Below are positions 1-5,544 of a stretch of 5,544 nt of DNA, in pieces (position 1 is the first letter of the stretch; each line of letters starts with the position of its first letter). The DNA is from Sulfurimonas sp. (GTDB lineage Bacteria; Campylobacterota; Campylobacteria; Campylobacterales; Sulfurimonadaceae), in contig DTVI01000206.1 of the NCBI GenBank assembly GCA_012963655.1, positions 1 through 5,544 on the forward strand, written 5' to 3'. Both the position numbers and the translations under genes were made by a program. Below the pieces are notes generated by a model that had not been told where the DNA came from, made no database searches, and saw nothing but the letters and a program-made list of their open reading frames with translations.

Positions 1-317
1 TCTGTAAAGTTGTTAATGAAGATGACATATTAAAAATTAAATGTAAATATATAACTATTTCAAAAGATTATGATAGAAATATCTCTATGGCCTGGACATC
101 ACCATCTACCCCACAAGATGATAGATTTAAAACTATTGTTTTACCTGCTTATAATATTTCTACTTATGATTTTAGATATTTTGATGGTCGTGCGGATGGT
201 TCATGGACAATATCAGCTACAGATGAAGAAACAGGACAGGTAACCAGTATCCAATTTGTCAAAGAAGACTTTAGTGAAGTAAACACTATGTCAGCTCCTT
301 CTAAAGATTCTATATAA
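1..317 (+). CDS. C-terminal fragment of a protein with a probable P/Homo B-like domain (5' end off window)
   Basis: The frame is open from base 3 to the TAA at 315-317, giving 104 visible residues. An ATG at 87 exists, but the frame is open upstream of it and no clear ribosome site precedes it, so this is best read as the tail of a longer protein. The visible part looks like a beta sandwich. An ITISKDYDRNISMAWTSPST stretch (visible residues 17-36) recalls the P-domain pattern of a beta strand, then H-x-x-x-x-D-L and an SPSGT turn. Later, GRADGSWTISATDEETG (62-78) recalls the family's G-x-W-x-L-x-V-x-D-x-x-x-G-D-x-G core. P domains usually sit C-terminal to subtilisin-like proteases or in secreted adhesin-like proteins; the catalytic part, if any, is off window. 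The usual His of the first motif is Lys here. About 31% GC by hand count. The domain call is from motif memory only; a different secreted beta-sandwich protein is possible. Confidence 0.6.
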   Translation, partial: CKVVNEDDILKIKCKYITISKDYDRNISMAWTSPSTPQDDRFKTIVLPAYNISTYDFRYFDGRADGSWTISATDEETGQVTSIQFVKEDFSEVNTMSAPSKDSI

Positions 318-335
318 AATAAGAAAAGAATTTTT

Positions 336-638
336 TTAATCTTCTTTTTTTACAAAAATTTCATTCGTTACTTTTGCATTTGTAAGCTTTCTTTCTGCCT
401 TACGTAATAATAAAGCCACATCTTCTTCTTTTACACTCACACGTTCGGCAATAGCTTCGCTAGACTTTCCACCCTCTTTCATACAAAAAGCATGTAGCTC
501 TTTGCGTGTTAGATGACGTTTAAGCACTCTGAAAAGTTCTTTTTCATCTGACATGATACTTACATCTTTGTTGTTTGTAATATCAATTATTTTTTGTTGT
601 AGAGATTTCTCTCCACATTCTTGTTCCCAATAGGTCAT
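336..638 (-). CDS. Small protein with sigma-region-4-like helix-turn-helix, coupled to serB
   Basis: A 100-residue protein of unrecognised family. The N-terminal 30 residues have no motif I know. Residues 43-86 look like a sigma-70 region 4 or LuxR-type helix-turn-helix: LTRKELHAFCMKEGGKSSEA leads into IAERVSVKEEDV and LLRKAERKL, matching the pattern L-x-x-x-E-x-x-x-x-x-x-x-x-G-x-S-x-x-x-I-A-x-x-x-x-V-x-x-x-x-V-x-x-x-L-R-x-A. The rest of a sigma factor is absent. The C-terminal tail is charged (KKED). Its ATG (638-636) overlaps the serB stop in an ATGA, and AAAGG at 650-646 lies 7 bases upstream of the start inside serB, so translation is probably coupled. The stop is TAA at 338-336, 18 bases from the convergent gene's stop. 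Inferred role: a DNA-binding protein, or a domain that only kept the fold. The target is unknown. The overlap, ribosome site and plausible fold support a real gene. Confidence 0.75.
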   Translation of the reverse strand: MTYWEQECGEKSLQQKIIDITNNKDVSIMSDEKELFRVLKRHLTRKELHAFCMKEGGKSSEAIAERVSVKEEDVALLLRKAERKLTNAKVTNEIFVKKED

Positions 639-1261
639 AGTTTTACCTTTGTTAAAATTTCTGTTAAGTCTTTATTCTCAATAATAATATTGGCTTCTTT
701 TTTTAGTATCTCTTTAGCACAAAAAGCAATGCGAGTGTCAGCATGGGCAAACATAGATCTGTCATTTGCTCCATCCCCTACCACCATAGTTTCAGCCCTA
801 GTAACACCTAAGATATTTTGCATACGCTCTATCATGTCACCTTTAGAGAAATCAAACATCATATCTCCACCAACTTGTCCTGTTAACTTTCCGTTTTTAT
901 GATGCAAAACATTTGAAAAGTCAGCATCATAACCAAGCATCTCTTTTCCATAAGTTGTGGCTGTTCTAAAACCACCGGAAAAACAGATAACTGTTGCCCC
1001 TGATTTCTTTAATGCAGCAATGGTTTCTTTTGCACCAGGCATAAAAGGAAGATTATTACAAATCTCTTCTACCTTGGAAAACTCAAGTCCTTCTAAAAGA
1101 GCCACGCGTTCAGTAAGGCTTTCAAAGAAATCCATATTTCCTTCCATCGCTCTTTCTGTAATCTTGGCTACCTTTTCTTTTAAACCTAAGGCTTCAGCAA
1201 AAAAATCTATAGTTTCGCCATCCATTAAAGTTGAATCAAAATCAAATACGCATAATTTCAT
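635..1261 (-). CDS. serB: Phosphoserine phosphatase (HAD superfamily)
   Basis: Hydrolyses L-phosphoserine to serine, the last step of the phosphorylated serine pathway; cytoplasmic and Mg-dependent. All HAD motifs are visible in the 208 residues. Motif I is VFDFDSTL with nucleophile Asp7 and general acid Asp9. The cap region holds the PSP-type pattern TERAMEG-x-x-x-F-x-x-S-L-x-x-R-V-x-L-L-x-G (35-58). Motif II is CFSGGF with Ser95. The motif III Lys is Lys140, and motif IV is VVGDGANDRSM with Asp163 and Asp167. The length is that of the single-domain SerB without an N-terminal ACT domain. It starts at ATG 1261-1259, with a purine-rich AAAGAGA a few bases upstream. Its TGA stop overlaps the start of the downstream HTH gene. 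In C. jejuni, as I recall, serB follows cheW directly; here an inverted metF lies between them. A probable own promoter lies in the gap to metF. Confidence 0.95.
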   Translation of the reverse strand: MKLCVFDFDSTLMDGETIDFFAEALGLKEKVAKITERAMEGNMDFFESLTERVALLEGLEFSKVEEICNNLPFMPGAKETIAALKKSGATVICFSGGFRTATTYGKEMLGYDADFSNVLHHKNGKLTGQVGGDMMFDFSKGDMIERMQNILGVTRAETMVVGDGANDRSMFAHADTRIAFCAKEILKKEANIIIENKDLTEILTKVKL

Positions 1262-1294
1262 TATTTCTCTTTATCATTAAAGCAATATAATTGC

Positions 1295-1300
1295 TATAAT
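1295..1300 (+). promoter_or_regulatory. Probable -10 box of the metF promoter
   Basis: A perfect TATAAT preceded by GC, with T-rich, AT-rich DNA upstream and no clear -35 box, which suits the vegetative sigma factor of Campylobacterota. Transcription would start near 1307, leaving a leader of about 33 bases before the TTG at 1340. The start site is inferred from spacing. Confidence 0.6.
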
Positions 1301-1317
1301 GTCATTAATTAAACGCA

Positions 1318-1323
1318 ATTATA
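1318..1323 (-). promoter_or_regulatory. Probable -10 box of the serB promoter
   Basis: On the minus strand this reads GCTATAATTGCG, containing a perfect TATAAT. Transcription would start near 1311 and run left, giving a leader of about 50 bases before the serB ATG. It faces the metF -10 box. A weaker minus-strand TATATT at 1290-1285 is an alternative that would give a much shorter leader. Confidence 0.5.
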
Positions 1324-1329
1324 GCGTAT

Positions 1330-1334
1330 AGGAA
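1330..1334 (+). promoter_or_regulatory. Ribosome binding site deciding the metF TTG start
   Basis: AGGAA lies 5 bases before TTG at 1340. The same frame meets a TAG stop at 1322-1324, and there is no ATG or GTG between that stop and 1340, so TTG is the only credible start before the conserved N-terminal region. Confidence 0.7.
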
Positions 1335-1339
1335 AAAAA

Positions 1340-2251
1340 TTGTTTGAAGAACTTATAAATAACTTACAAAATGGCAGACATATCACCCTAGAAACAACGC
1401 CATCTCATTCACCTGTATTCCAGCCTATTATTGATAAAATCAAGGATTTAGAGCTTGATAAACTTGTAGATGGATTTTCTACAACAGATAACCCTCTTGC
1501 AAAGTTAAAGTATTCTGCAATCTTAGCTGCTATCAAACTTCAAAATGCATTTGGCAAGCCTGTTCTGGCGACTATGAGTATGAGAGACAAAAACCGTATT
1601 GCCTTACAATCAGACTTACTAGGTGGCAATGAGTTTGATATACGCACTATTTTAGCCCTCACTGGTGATAGTGCTTCTATGTCCGACCAACCACATGCTA
1701 AGGGTGTATTTGACGGAAATTCAAATTTACTTTTAGACATGGTTGCTTGCTTAAACTCAGGTATAGATTACGCAGGTAAACCCTTAGCTGCAAAACCTAA
1801 ACACATATACCCTTTTACTGTCATCAATTCTTTTTCTAATAATCCAAAAAATTTAGAAAAAAAGATGAAAAAGAAAATTGAGCATGGTTCTATCGGAATC
1901 ATTACACAACCTGTATATGACTTAGACAATACCAAACTTCTTTTAGATTTATTAGAAAATGCTAAAAGTGATTGTTGCGATTCAGCTCAAAAAGTACAAA
2001 TGGTCTTAGGTATCTTTCCTATTACAAGACTTAGAACCGCACAGTTTTTAGCCTCCCATGTACCAGGTATTCATGTACCAAAGATATGGATAGAATCTTT
2101 AAGGAAAGCAAATGCTATTTCTGCTGAGGAAGAATATAAGGTGGGATTTGAATTAAGTAAAAACTTGTTTGATGATATTATGCAGTTACATCCGAAGGTA
2201 CATTTAATGACGGCTAATAAGTTTGAGCTGGCTAAAGAGATTTTGACCTAG
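1340..2251 (+). CDS. metF: Methylenetetrahydrofolate reductase family protein (MetF-like)
   Basis: Expected to reduce 5,10-methylene-THF to 5-methyl-THF with a flavin, feeding methyl groups to methionine synthesis; cytoplasmic TIM barrel. The 303 residues fit the family length. Visible motifs: ITLETTP with Glu18 at the place of the catalytic acid; FSTTDNP (46-52), matching the family's N-V-T-D strand; RDKNRIALQSDLLG (82-95); ILALTGD (104-110) with the flavin-site Asp110; PHAKGVFD (118-125); IITQPVYD (187-194) with the substrate-site Gln190; and GIFPITRLRTAQFLASHVPG (224-243). The RDKNRIALQSDLLG and LTGD-x-x-x-x-x-D-x-P-x-A-K-x-V-F-D wording recalls the version found in anaerobes and acetogens more than E. 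coli MetF, and the usual F-x-x-P-P-K start is replaced by ETTPSHSP. It starts with TTG, is divergent from serB and converges on cheW. Folate reductase family membership is firm; the exact subtype and electron donor are not. Confidence 0.88.
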   Translation: MFEELINNLQNGRHITLETTPSHSPVFQPIIDKIKDLELDKLVDGFSTTDNPLAKLKYSAILAAIKLQNAFGKPVLATMSMRDKNRIALQSDLLGGNEFDIRTILALTGDSASMSDQPHAKGVFDGNSNLLLDMVACLNSGIDYAGKPLAAKPKHIYPFTVINSFSNNPKNLEKKMKKKIEHGSIGIITQPVYDLDNTKLLLDLLENAKSDCCDSAQKVQMVLGIFPITRLRTAQFLASHVPGIHVPKIWIESLRKANAISAEEEYKVGFELSKNLFDDIMQLHPKVHLMTANKFELAKEILT

Positions 2252-2301
2252 TTAACAAAAAAATGCATCTCTTTGACTTAAAGTTTAGATATGAAAAGGA
2301 G

Positions 2302-2319
2302 GAGACTTCTAAAAGTCTC
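2302..2319 (-). terminator. Hairpin at the end of the che operon, enclosing the cheW stop codon
   Basis: GAGACTT and AAGTCTC pair perfectly over 7 bases around a 4-base loop. Read in the cheW direction the loop is TTAG, so the TAG stop (2311-2309) sits in the loop. A pyrimidine-rich CTCCTCCTTTTC follows, with only four T in a row, so it is a weak intrinsic terminator at best. Read in the metF direction no T run follows the stem. Confidence 0.45.
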
Positions 2320-2800
2320 TCGCTAAAAGCTTATCTACTTTCAAGATAGTAAGTATCTTGTCATTTTGTTTTCCTACACCTTCAATCATTGTCTTTTCTT
2401 GCATAGAAGTTTCTGGAGCAGGACCTATCTCTTGCTTTTTAAGACGAATGGCTTCAGTAAGTCTATCAATAACAAAACCTGCTGTTTCTGTCTCATTTTT
2501 CATCACCATAAAACGGCTATTTTCTGTCATTTTTTCACTTCGCAAGCCAAATTTTAAACGTAAATCAATTAAGGGGATGACTGTACCACGAAGATTAAAT
2601 ACACCTAATACATATTCAGGAGTACGGGGTACTCTCGTCCAATCAATAGGTTTAATAATCTCTTGAATACTCAAAATTGGAACAGAAAACTCTTCTTCAC
2701 CAATAACAAAACCAACAAGTTGAACAATATCATCCATATTTTCTTCAGGATCAATTTGATCTTGTTGCTGATTTATAATGTCTTGTAGTTTTTCACTCAT
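2309..2800 (-). CDS. cheW: Chemotaxis coupling protein CheW
   Basis: Links chemoreceptors to the CheA kinase in the membrane-associated signalling array. The 163 residues form one CheW domain after a Gln/Asp-rich N-terminal tail of about 25 residues. The first subdomain runs through VGFVIGEEEFSVPILSIQEI (29-48), then WTRVPRTPEYVLGVFNLRG (54-72) and VIPLIDLR (74-81), which carries the typical G-V-x-N-L-R-G interface with Arg71. The second holds FMVMKN and AGFVIDRLTEAIRL, and the end is KILTILKVDKLL. The N-terminal tail is slightly longer than in E. coli CheW. The start ATG (2800-2798) overlaps the cheA TGA, with AGGAGAG at 2813-2807 lying 6 bases upstream inside cheA, which implies coupled translation and matched amounts of CheA and CheW. 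It is the last gene of the visible operon, and a hairpin spans its stop. Confidence 0.96.
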   Translation of the reverse strand: MSEKLQDIINQQQDQIDPEENMDDIVQLVGFVIGEEEFSVPILSIQEIIKPIDWTRVPRTPEYVLGVFNLRGTVIPLIDLRLKFGLRSEKMTENSRFMVMKNETETAGFVIDRLTEAIRLKKQEIGPAPETSMQEKTMIEGVGKQNDKILTILKVDKLLARDF

Positions 2801-5226
2801 GATGCACTCTCCTGATCAAATTTAAACTCGATATTACGTTTAACCACGTTTTGTAGATAATCAGGTGAATATGGTTTGGTAATGTACTCAACCATACCTG
2901 ATTCAACCCCACGCATTCTATCGGCCTTACCTGTTCGTGAAGTAACCGCTATAAGTGGCAAGTTTTTATACTTGTTATATTTTTTAATTTCTGCAGCTAG
3001 AGTATATCCATCCATACGTGGCATCTCTATATCTACTAAGAGTGCGTCAAAGTTGTGTTCACCTGATTTCAAGATATTAAGTGCTTCTACCCCATCTGAG
3101 GCTTCAATTAAGGTAATTCCTAAAGATTTTAAAGAGCTACTCATAATTTTTCTATCTGTCTTAGAATCATCAATAATCATAACCTTATAATCACTAGGTT
3201 GTGTTTTCTCACGTATGGGACTTGAAGCTTCCGCTGATTCAATTATTGCAGATGATTTAACGGTTCTTGCCATAGAAATTAAGGCCGCAACATCTACAAT
3301 TAATGTCACACCACCATCTCCACGAATCGTAGCCCCAGCAATACCTTCCATACCTTTAAGATATTCGCCCATAGACTTAATAACAATTTCTTCTTGCCCT
3401 ACTAGGGAGTCAACAATAAGGCCAATCTTTGTTTCTGCAAGTCCTAAAACAACAACATAAGCATGTTCGCTCGAATCAAAGACACGATCTACTTCAAAAA
3501 TATCAGCAATATGGACTAAGGATAAAACTTCTTCACGAAGACGCATAACAGAACGTCCTTCAACTGTATAAATCTCATCTTTATTAATACGAACAGTTTC
3601 AAGAACAGAGGCAAGTGGAATAGCGTAATATTCTTCTTGAACTCCAACAAGTAAGGCCTGAATAATGGCTAACGTAAGAGGAATTTTAAGTTTCATAACT
3701 GTTCCCTTACCTAACTCACTTTCAATATCTATAAGTCCATTAAGTTTTTCGATATTAGTCTTAACAACATCCATTCCTACCCCACGACCAGAAACATTAG
3801 TTACCTGCTCTGCCGTTGAGAAACCAGGACGGAAGATTAAACCAAAGGCTTCTTTATTCCCCATCACGTCAGCTTCACTTTCTGTAATAACACCTTTATC
3901 TAGGGCTATCATCTTAAGTCTTTCAGGATCCATTCCCGCCCCATCATCTGTTATTTGAATAACAATATGATTTCCTTCATTATAGGCCTTAAGTCCAATA
4001 ACTCCAGTTTCGGGCTTGCCTGCAAGCACCCGTGTTTCTATAGATTCTATTCCATGATCACAAGAGTTACGAATAATGTGGACCAAAGGGTCCCCAATTT
4101 CTTCAACAATTGACTTATCAAGTTCAGTTTCCTCACCTGATATTTCTAGATCTATCTTTTTACCTAATTCACGTGATAGATCACGAATCATTCTTGGAAA
4201 TTTATTAAAAACCTTTCCAATAGGTAACATTCTTGTCTTCATAACCGCAATTTGGAGGTCAGTAGTCACAAGTGAAACAATAGAAACAACTTGATTAAGC
4301 TCTTCTAAAAATTCTTCACCCTCATACCTTTCTTCAACATCATCATTGATTTTAATTAAACGGTTTTTACCAAGTACAAGTTCACCAATAAGGTTCATCA
4401 AGTGATCAAGACGTTTAACATCAACTCGAATTGTCTGCTCTACTGTTGTAGCAACCGTTGGAGTCGTTTTTTTCTCTTCCTTAGCTCGTGCAGGAGCCGC
4501 CCTAACAGGAGCCGCCTTAGCAACAGGAGTCTCCTTAGCAACAGGAGTTGGAGCTTCTAGTACAGGAACGGGAGGCGGTGTTGAAGCAGGTGCTTCTGCC
4601 TTAGCTTCTTCTGGCATATCAGGTATTTGAGGAACTTCCTCACCTGCAGCAATTTTAGCCTCACGTTTTGCCTTATCTGAGGCTTGACGTTCATTTAATA
4701 GTCTCTCAATCTCTGCTTCAACATCATCATCACTCATATTAGCGTAATCAAGTTCTTCTTCTTCTTCAGCAGGTGCTTCTTCAACAACTACTTCTTCAGG
4801 AGCTGGAACATCTCCAGCAGCTGGAACATCTCCAGGACTCTCATTATTAGCAATAGCTATTAGTCTTTTAACACAGGATTCAACTTCAATTCCCTCATCC
4901 TTACTCGTATCACGAATAGCAGTTAATATGGCCTTCATTAAATCAATAGATTCAAGAACAACATCCATAATATCTGCCGTTAGAAGAAGATCTCCGTGTC
5001 TTGCCTGGTTCAGAACATCTTCCATATGATGGGTTAAGTGGGTTAATACATCAAAATTTAAAAATGAAGATGCACCCTTAACTGTATGAGCAACCCTGAA
5101 AATTCGGTTCAGTAAATCCAAGTCTTCTGGTTTGGTTTCTAATTCAACTAAATCTTGGTCAAGTTGTTCAATAAGTTCAAAAGACTCAATTAAAAAGTCC
5201 TGCAGTATTTCTTGAAATTCATCCAT
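2797..5226 (-). CDS. cheA: Chemotaxis histidine kinase CheA with C-terminal receiver domain (CheAY type)
   Basis: Autophosphorylates in response to receptors and passes phosphate to CheY-like receivers to control the flagellar motor. Domains in its 809 residues: Hpt/P1 (about 1-125) with the phosphorylated His47 in VAHTVKGASSF; a long Ala/Pro/Glu linker (about 128-262); P3 dimerisation (about 263-330, RLDHLMNLIGELVLGKNRL); the ATPase domain, with N box HIIRNSCDHG (383-392), G1 DDGAGM (427-432) and G2 GRGVGM (480-485); the CheW-like P5 domain (about 515-655); and a receiver (about 680-800) with acidic pair Asp686/Asp687, phosphoacceptor Asp732 in VDIEMPRMDG, Thr762 and Lys784. No P2 CheY-binding domain is evident in the linker, in keeping with a fused receiver. 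All catalytic residues are present. It starts 2 bases after the cheV stop, with AGGGAG at 5239-5234 lying 7 bases from the ATG, and it overlaps cheW by 4 bases. In Campylobacterota the fused receiver is thought to modulate or drain phosphate. Confidence 0.97.
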   Translation of the reverse strand: MDEFQEILQDFLIESFELIEQLDQDLVELETKPEDLDLLNRIFRVAHTVKGASSFLNFDVLTHLTHHMEDVLNQARHGDLLLTADIMDVVLESIDLMKAILTAIRDTSKDEGIEVESCVKRLIAIANNESPGDVPAAGDVPAPEEVVVEEAPAEEEEELDYANMSDDDVEAEIERLLNERQASDKAKREAKIAAGEEVPQIPDMPEEAKAEAPASTPPPVPVLEAPTPVAKETPVAKAAPVRAAPARAKEEKKTTPTVATTVEQTIRVDVKRLDHLMNLIGELVLGKNRLIKINDDVEERYEGEEFLEELNQVVSIVSLVTTDLQIAVMKTRMLPIGKVFNKFPRMIRDLSRELGKKIDLEISGEETELDKSIVEEIGDPLVHIIRNSCDHGIESIETRVLAGKPETGVIGLKAYNEGNHIVIQITDDGAGMDPERLKMIALDKGVITESEADVMGNKEAFGLIFRPGFSTAEQVTNVSGRGVGMDVVKTNIEKLNGLIDIESELGKGTVMKLKIPLTLAIIQALLVGVQEEYYAIPLASVLETVRINKDEIYTVEGRSVMRLREEVLSLVHIADIFEVDRVFDSSEHAYVVVLGLAETKIGLIVDSLVGQEEIVIKSMGEYLKGMEGIAGATIRGDGGVTLIVDVAALISMARTVKSSAIIESAEASSPIREKTQPSDYKVMIIDDSKTDRKIMSSSLKSLGITLIEASDGVEALNILKSGEHNFDALLVDIEMPRMDGYTLAAEIKKYNKYKNLPLIAVTSRTGKADRMRGVESGMVEYITKPYSPDYLQNVVKRNIEFKFDQESAS
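4491..4547 (-). repeat. Tandem repeats of 18 bases in the CheA linker
   Basis: On the plus strand, copies begin with CAGGAG at 4491 (15 bases), 4506 (18), 4524 (18) and 4542 (partial). The copies at 4506 and 4524 differ at only three positions. They encode linker residues of about 227-246, as repeated T/A-P-V-A-K-E/A units. All copies keep the reading frame (15 or 18 bases), so copy-number change would lengthen or shorten the linker without breaking the kinase. Confidence 0.8.
4801..4835 (-). repeat. Two-copy 18-base repeat in the CheA linker
   Basis: AGCTGGAACATCTCCAG occurs at 4801-4817 and again exactly at 4819-4835, a period of 18 bases. It encodes two copies of G-D-V-P-A at about residues 132-142, just after the Hpt domain. 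The identical DNA suggests a recent in-frame duplication. Confidence 0.8.
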
Positions 5227-5228
5227 AT

Positions 5229-5544
5229 TTACGCTCCCTGTGTAACGTGAGATTTAACTACTCTTGCTACTTCTTCATAAAATGTATGGGCATCAAACTT
5301 AACTAAATAAGCTTCCCCACCCGCTTCTATACCTCTCATTTCTGAAAAGTGATCCGAAATTGAAGAATTAAATATAATAGGTATATTAGCAAAACGGCTA
5401 TCAGCTTTCACATTTGCTGCAAAATGAAAACCGTCCATACGAGGCATCTCCACATCAGAAACTATCAGTTTTACATTATTAGTGATATCATTACCATACA
5501 TTTCATACATATCTTCAAGCTTTATCAGACCTTCATGTCCATCC
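5229..5544 (-). CDS. cheV: Chemotaxis protein CheV, C-terminal receiver domain (5' end off window)
   Basis: CheV is a CheW-like coupling protein fused to a receiver, thought to tune array activity or take phosphate from CheA. Only about 105 C-terminal residues are visible; the frame stays open through the internal Met codons to the window edge, so the true start and the CheW domain lie beyond it. What is seen is the second half of a receiver: DGHEGLIKLEDMYEMYG, then LIVSDVEMPRMDGFHFAANV with the phosphoacceptor Asp, IIFNSSIS with the switch Ser, and YLVKFD with the conserved Lys. The N-S-S-I-S and G-I-E-A-G-G-E-A-Y-L-V-K-F wording is typical of CheV rather than CheY. It stops at TAA 5231-5229, 2 bases before the cheA ATG, and its 3' end carries the cheA ribosome site. 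A lone CheY-like protein is less likely, given the wording and the gene order. Confidence 0.9.
   Translation of the reverse strand, partial: DGHEGLIKLEDMYEMYGNDITNNVKLIVSDVEMPRMDGFHFAANVKADSRFANIPIIFNSSISDHFSEMRGIEAGGEAYLVKFDAHTFYEEVARVVKSHVTQGA

Larger units (their letters stand above)
1293..1325. repeat. Inverted repeat in the serB-metF gap
   Basis: GCTATAAT at 1293-1300 is the exact reverse complement of ATTATAGC at 1318-1325, with 17 bases between the arms. A second small palindrome, AGCAAT-ATA-ATTGCT at 1281-1295, overlaps the left arm. Each arm of the larger repeat contains a TATAAT hexamer, one per strand, so the symmetry is best explained by two facing promoters. The arms could also be half sites for a dimeric regulator acting on both genes. 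I cannot tell these apart from sequence. Confidence 0.6.

Noticed and set aside
318..350. Possible bidirectional terminator between the convergent genes (AAAAGAA at 324-330 with TTCTTTT at 342-348 and T runs)
   Set aside because: The stem has one G-C pair and seven bases, and the arms run into the coding end of the HTH gene; in such AT-rich DNA this is expected by chance.
957..1280. Plus-strand open frame of 107 codons opposite serB
   Set aside because: It lies fully antisense to a gene with complete HAD motifs, and its translation shows no motif; a shadow frame.
2252..2296. Imperfect hairpin after metF (CTTT/AAAG and ATCT/AGAT arms)
   Set aside because: The stems are four bases each with a bulge and no T run follows, so it is not a credible metF terminator.
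2295..2301. Strong Shine-Dalgarno-like AAGGAGG on the plus strand
   Set aside because: No start codon with a useful reading frame follows at proper distance; the sequence is the complement of the pyrimidine-rich tail after cheW.
2358..4294. Several plus-strand open frames opposite cheW and cheA
   Set aside because: Ser/Ile-rich translations with no domain pattern, all antisense to well-supported chemotaxis genes.
3017..5453. Similar DNA (CATACG-x-GGCATCTC) in the cheA and cheV receiver regions
   Set aside because: Explained by the shared E-M-P-R-M-D-G peptide around the phosphoacceptor Asp; not a DNA repeat element.

Overview
The window reads as a chromosomal segment from an AT-rich, chemotactic member of the Campylobacterota (former Epsilonproteobacteria), probably a free-living Sulfurimonas-, Sulfurovum- or Arcobacter-like lineage. 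Three things point there. The gene order is cheV-cheA-cheW, with a CheA that carries a C-terminal receiver domain (CheAY type). serB lies just downstream on the same strand, an order I recall from Campylobacter jejuni (cheV-cheA-cheW-serB). Promoters look like -10 boxes without a clear -35. The genus is inferred and cannot be fixed from this sequence alone.

Layout, left to right. Bases 1-317 (+) hold the 3' end of a gene cut by the window edge; its protein tail resembles a P/Homo B (proprotein-convertase P) domain. It converges on a minus-strand pair: serB (635-1261), followed with a 4-base ATGA overlap by a 100-residue protein with a sigma-region-4-like helix-turn-helix (336-638). A 78-base gap (1262-1339) separates serB from a divergent metF-type methylenetetrahydrofolate reductase gene (1340-2251, +), which starts with TTG. 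This gap holds two -10 boxes that face each other inside an inverted repeat. metF converges on the chemotaxis operon, which fills the rest of the window on the minus strand: cheV (5' end off the right edge), cheA (2797-5226) and cheW (2309-2800).

How the genes work together. CheW couples receptors to the CheA kinase. CheA autophosphorylates on His47 and passes phosphate to receivers, including its own fused one and that of CheV. The operon is tightly packed: a 2-base gap between cheV and cheA, and an ATGA overlap between cheA and cheW. It ends in a hairpin whose loop contains the cheW stop codon. serB (last step of serine synthesis) and metF (methyl-THF formation) are both one-carbon/serine metabolism genes and share a regulatory gap. 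No mobile element, RNA gene, CRISPR array or defence system was seen, and no stretch over 300 bases lacks a gene. The most notable items are small: the P-domain-like fragment, the HTH protein coupled to serB, the facing promoters, and the repeats in the CheA linker.
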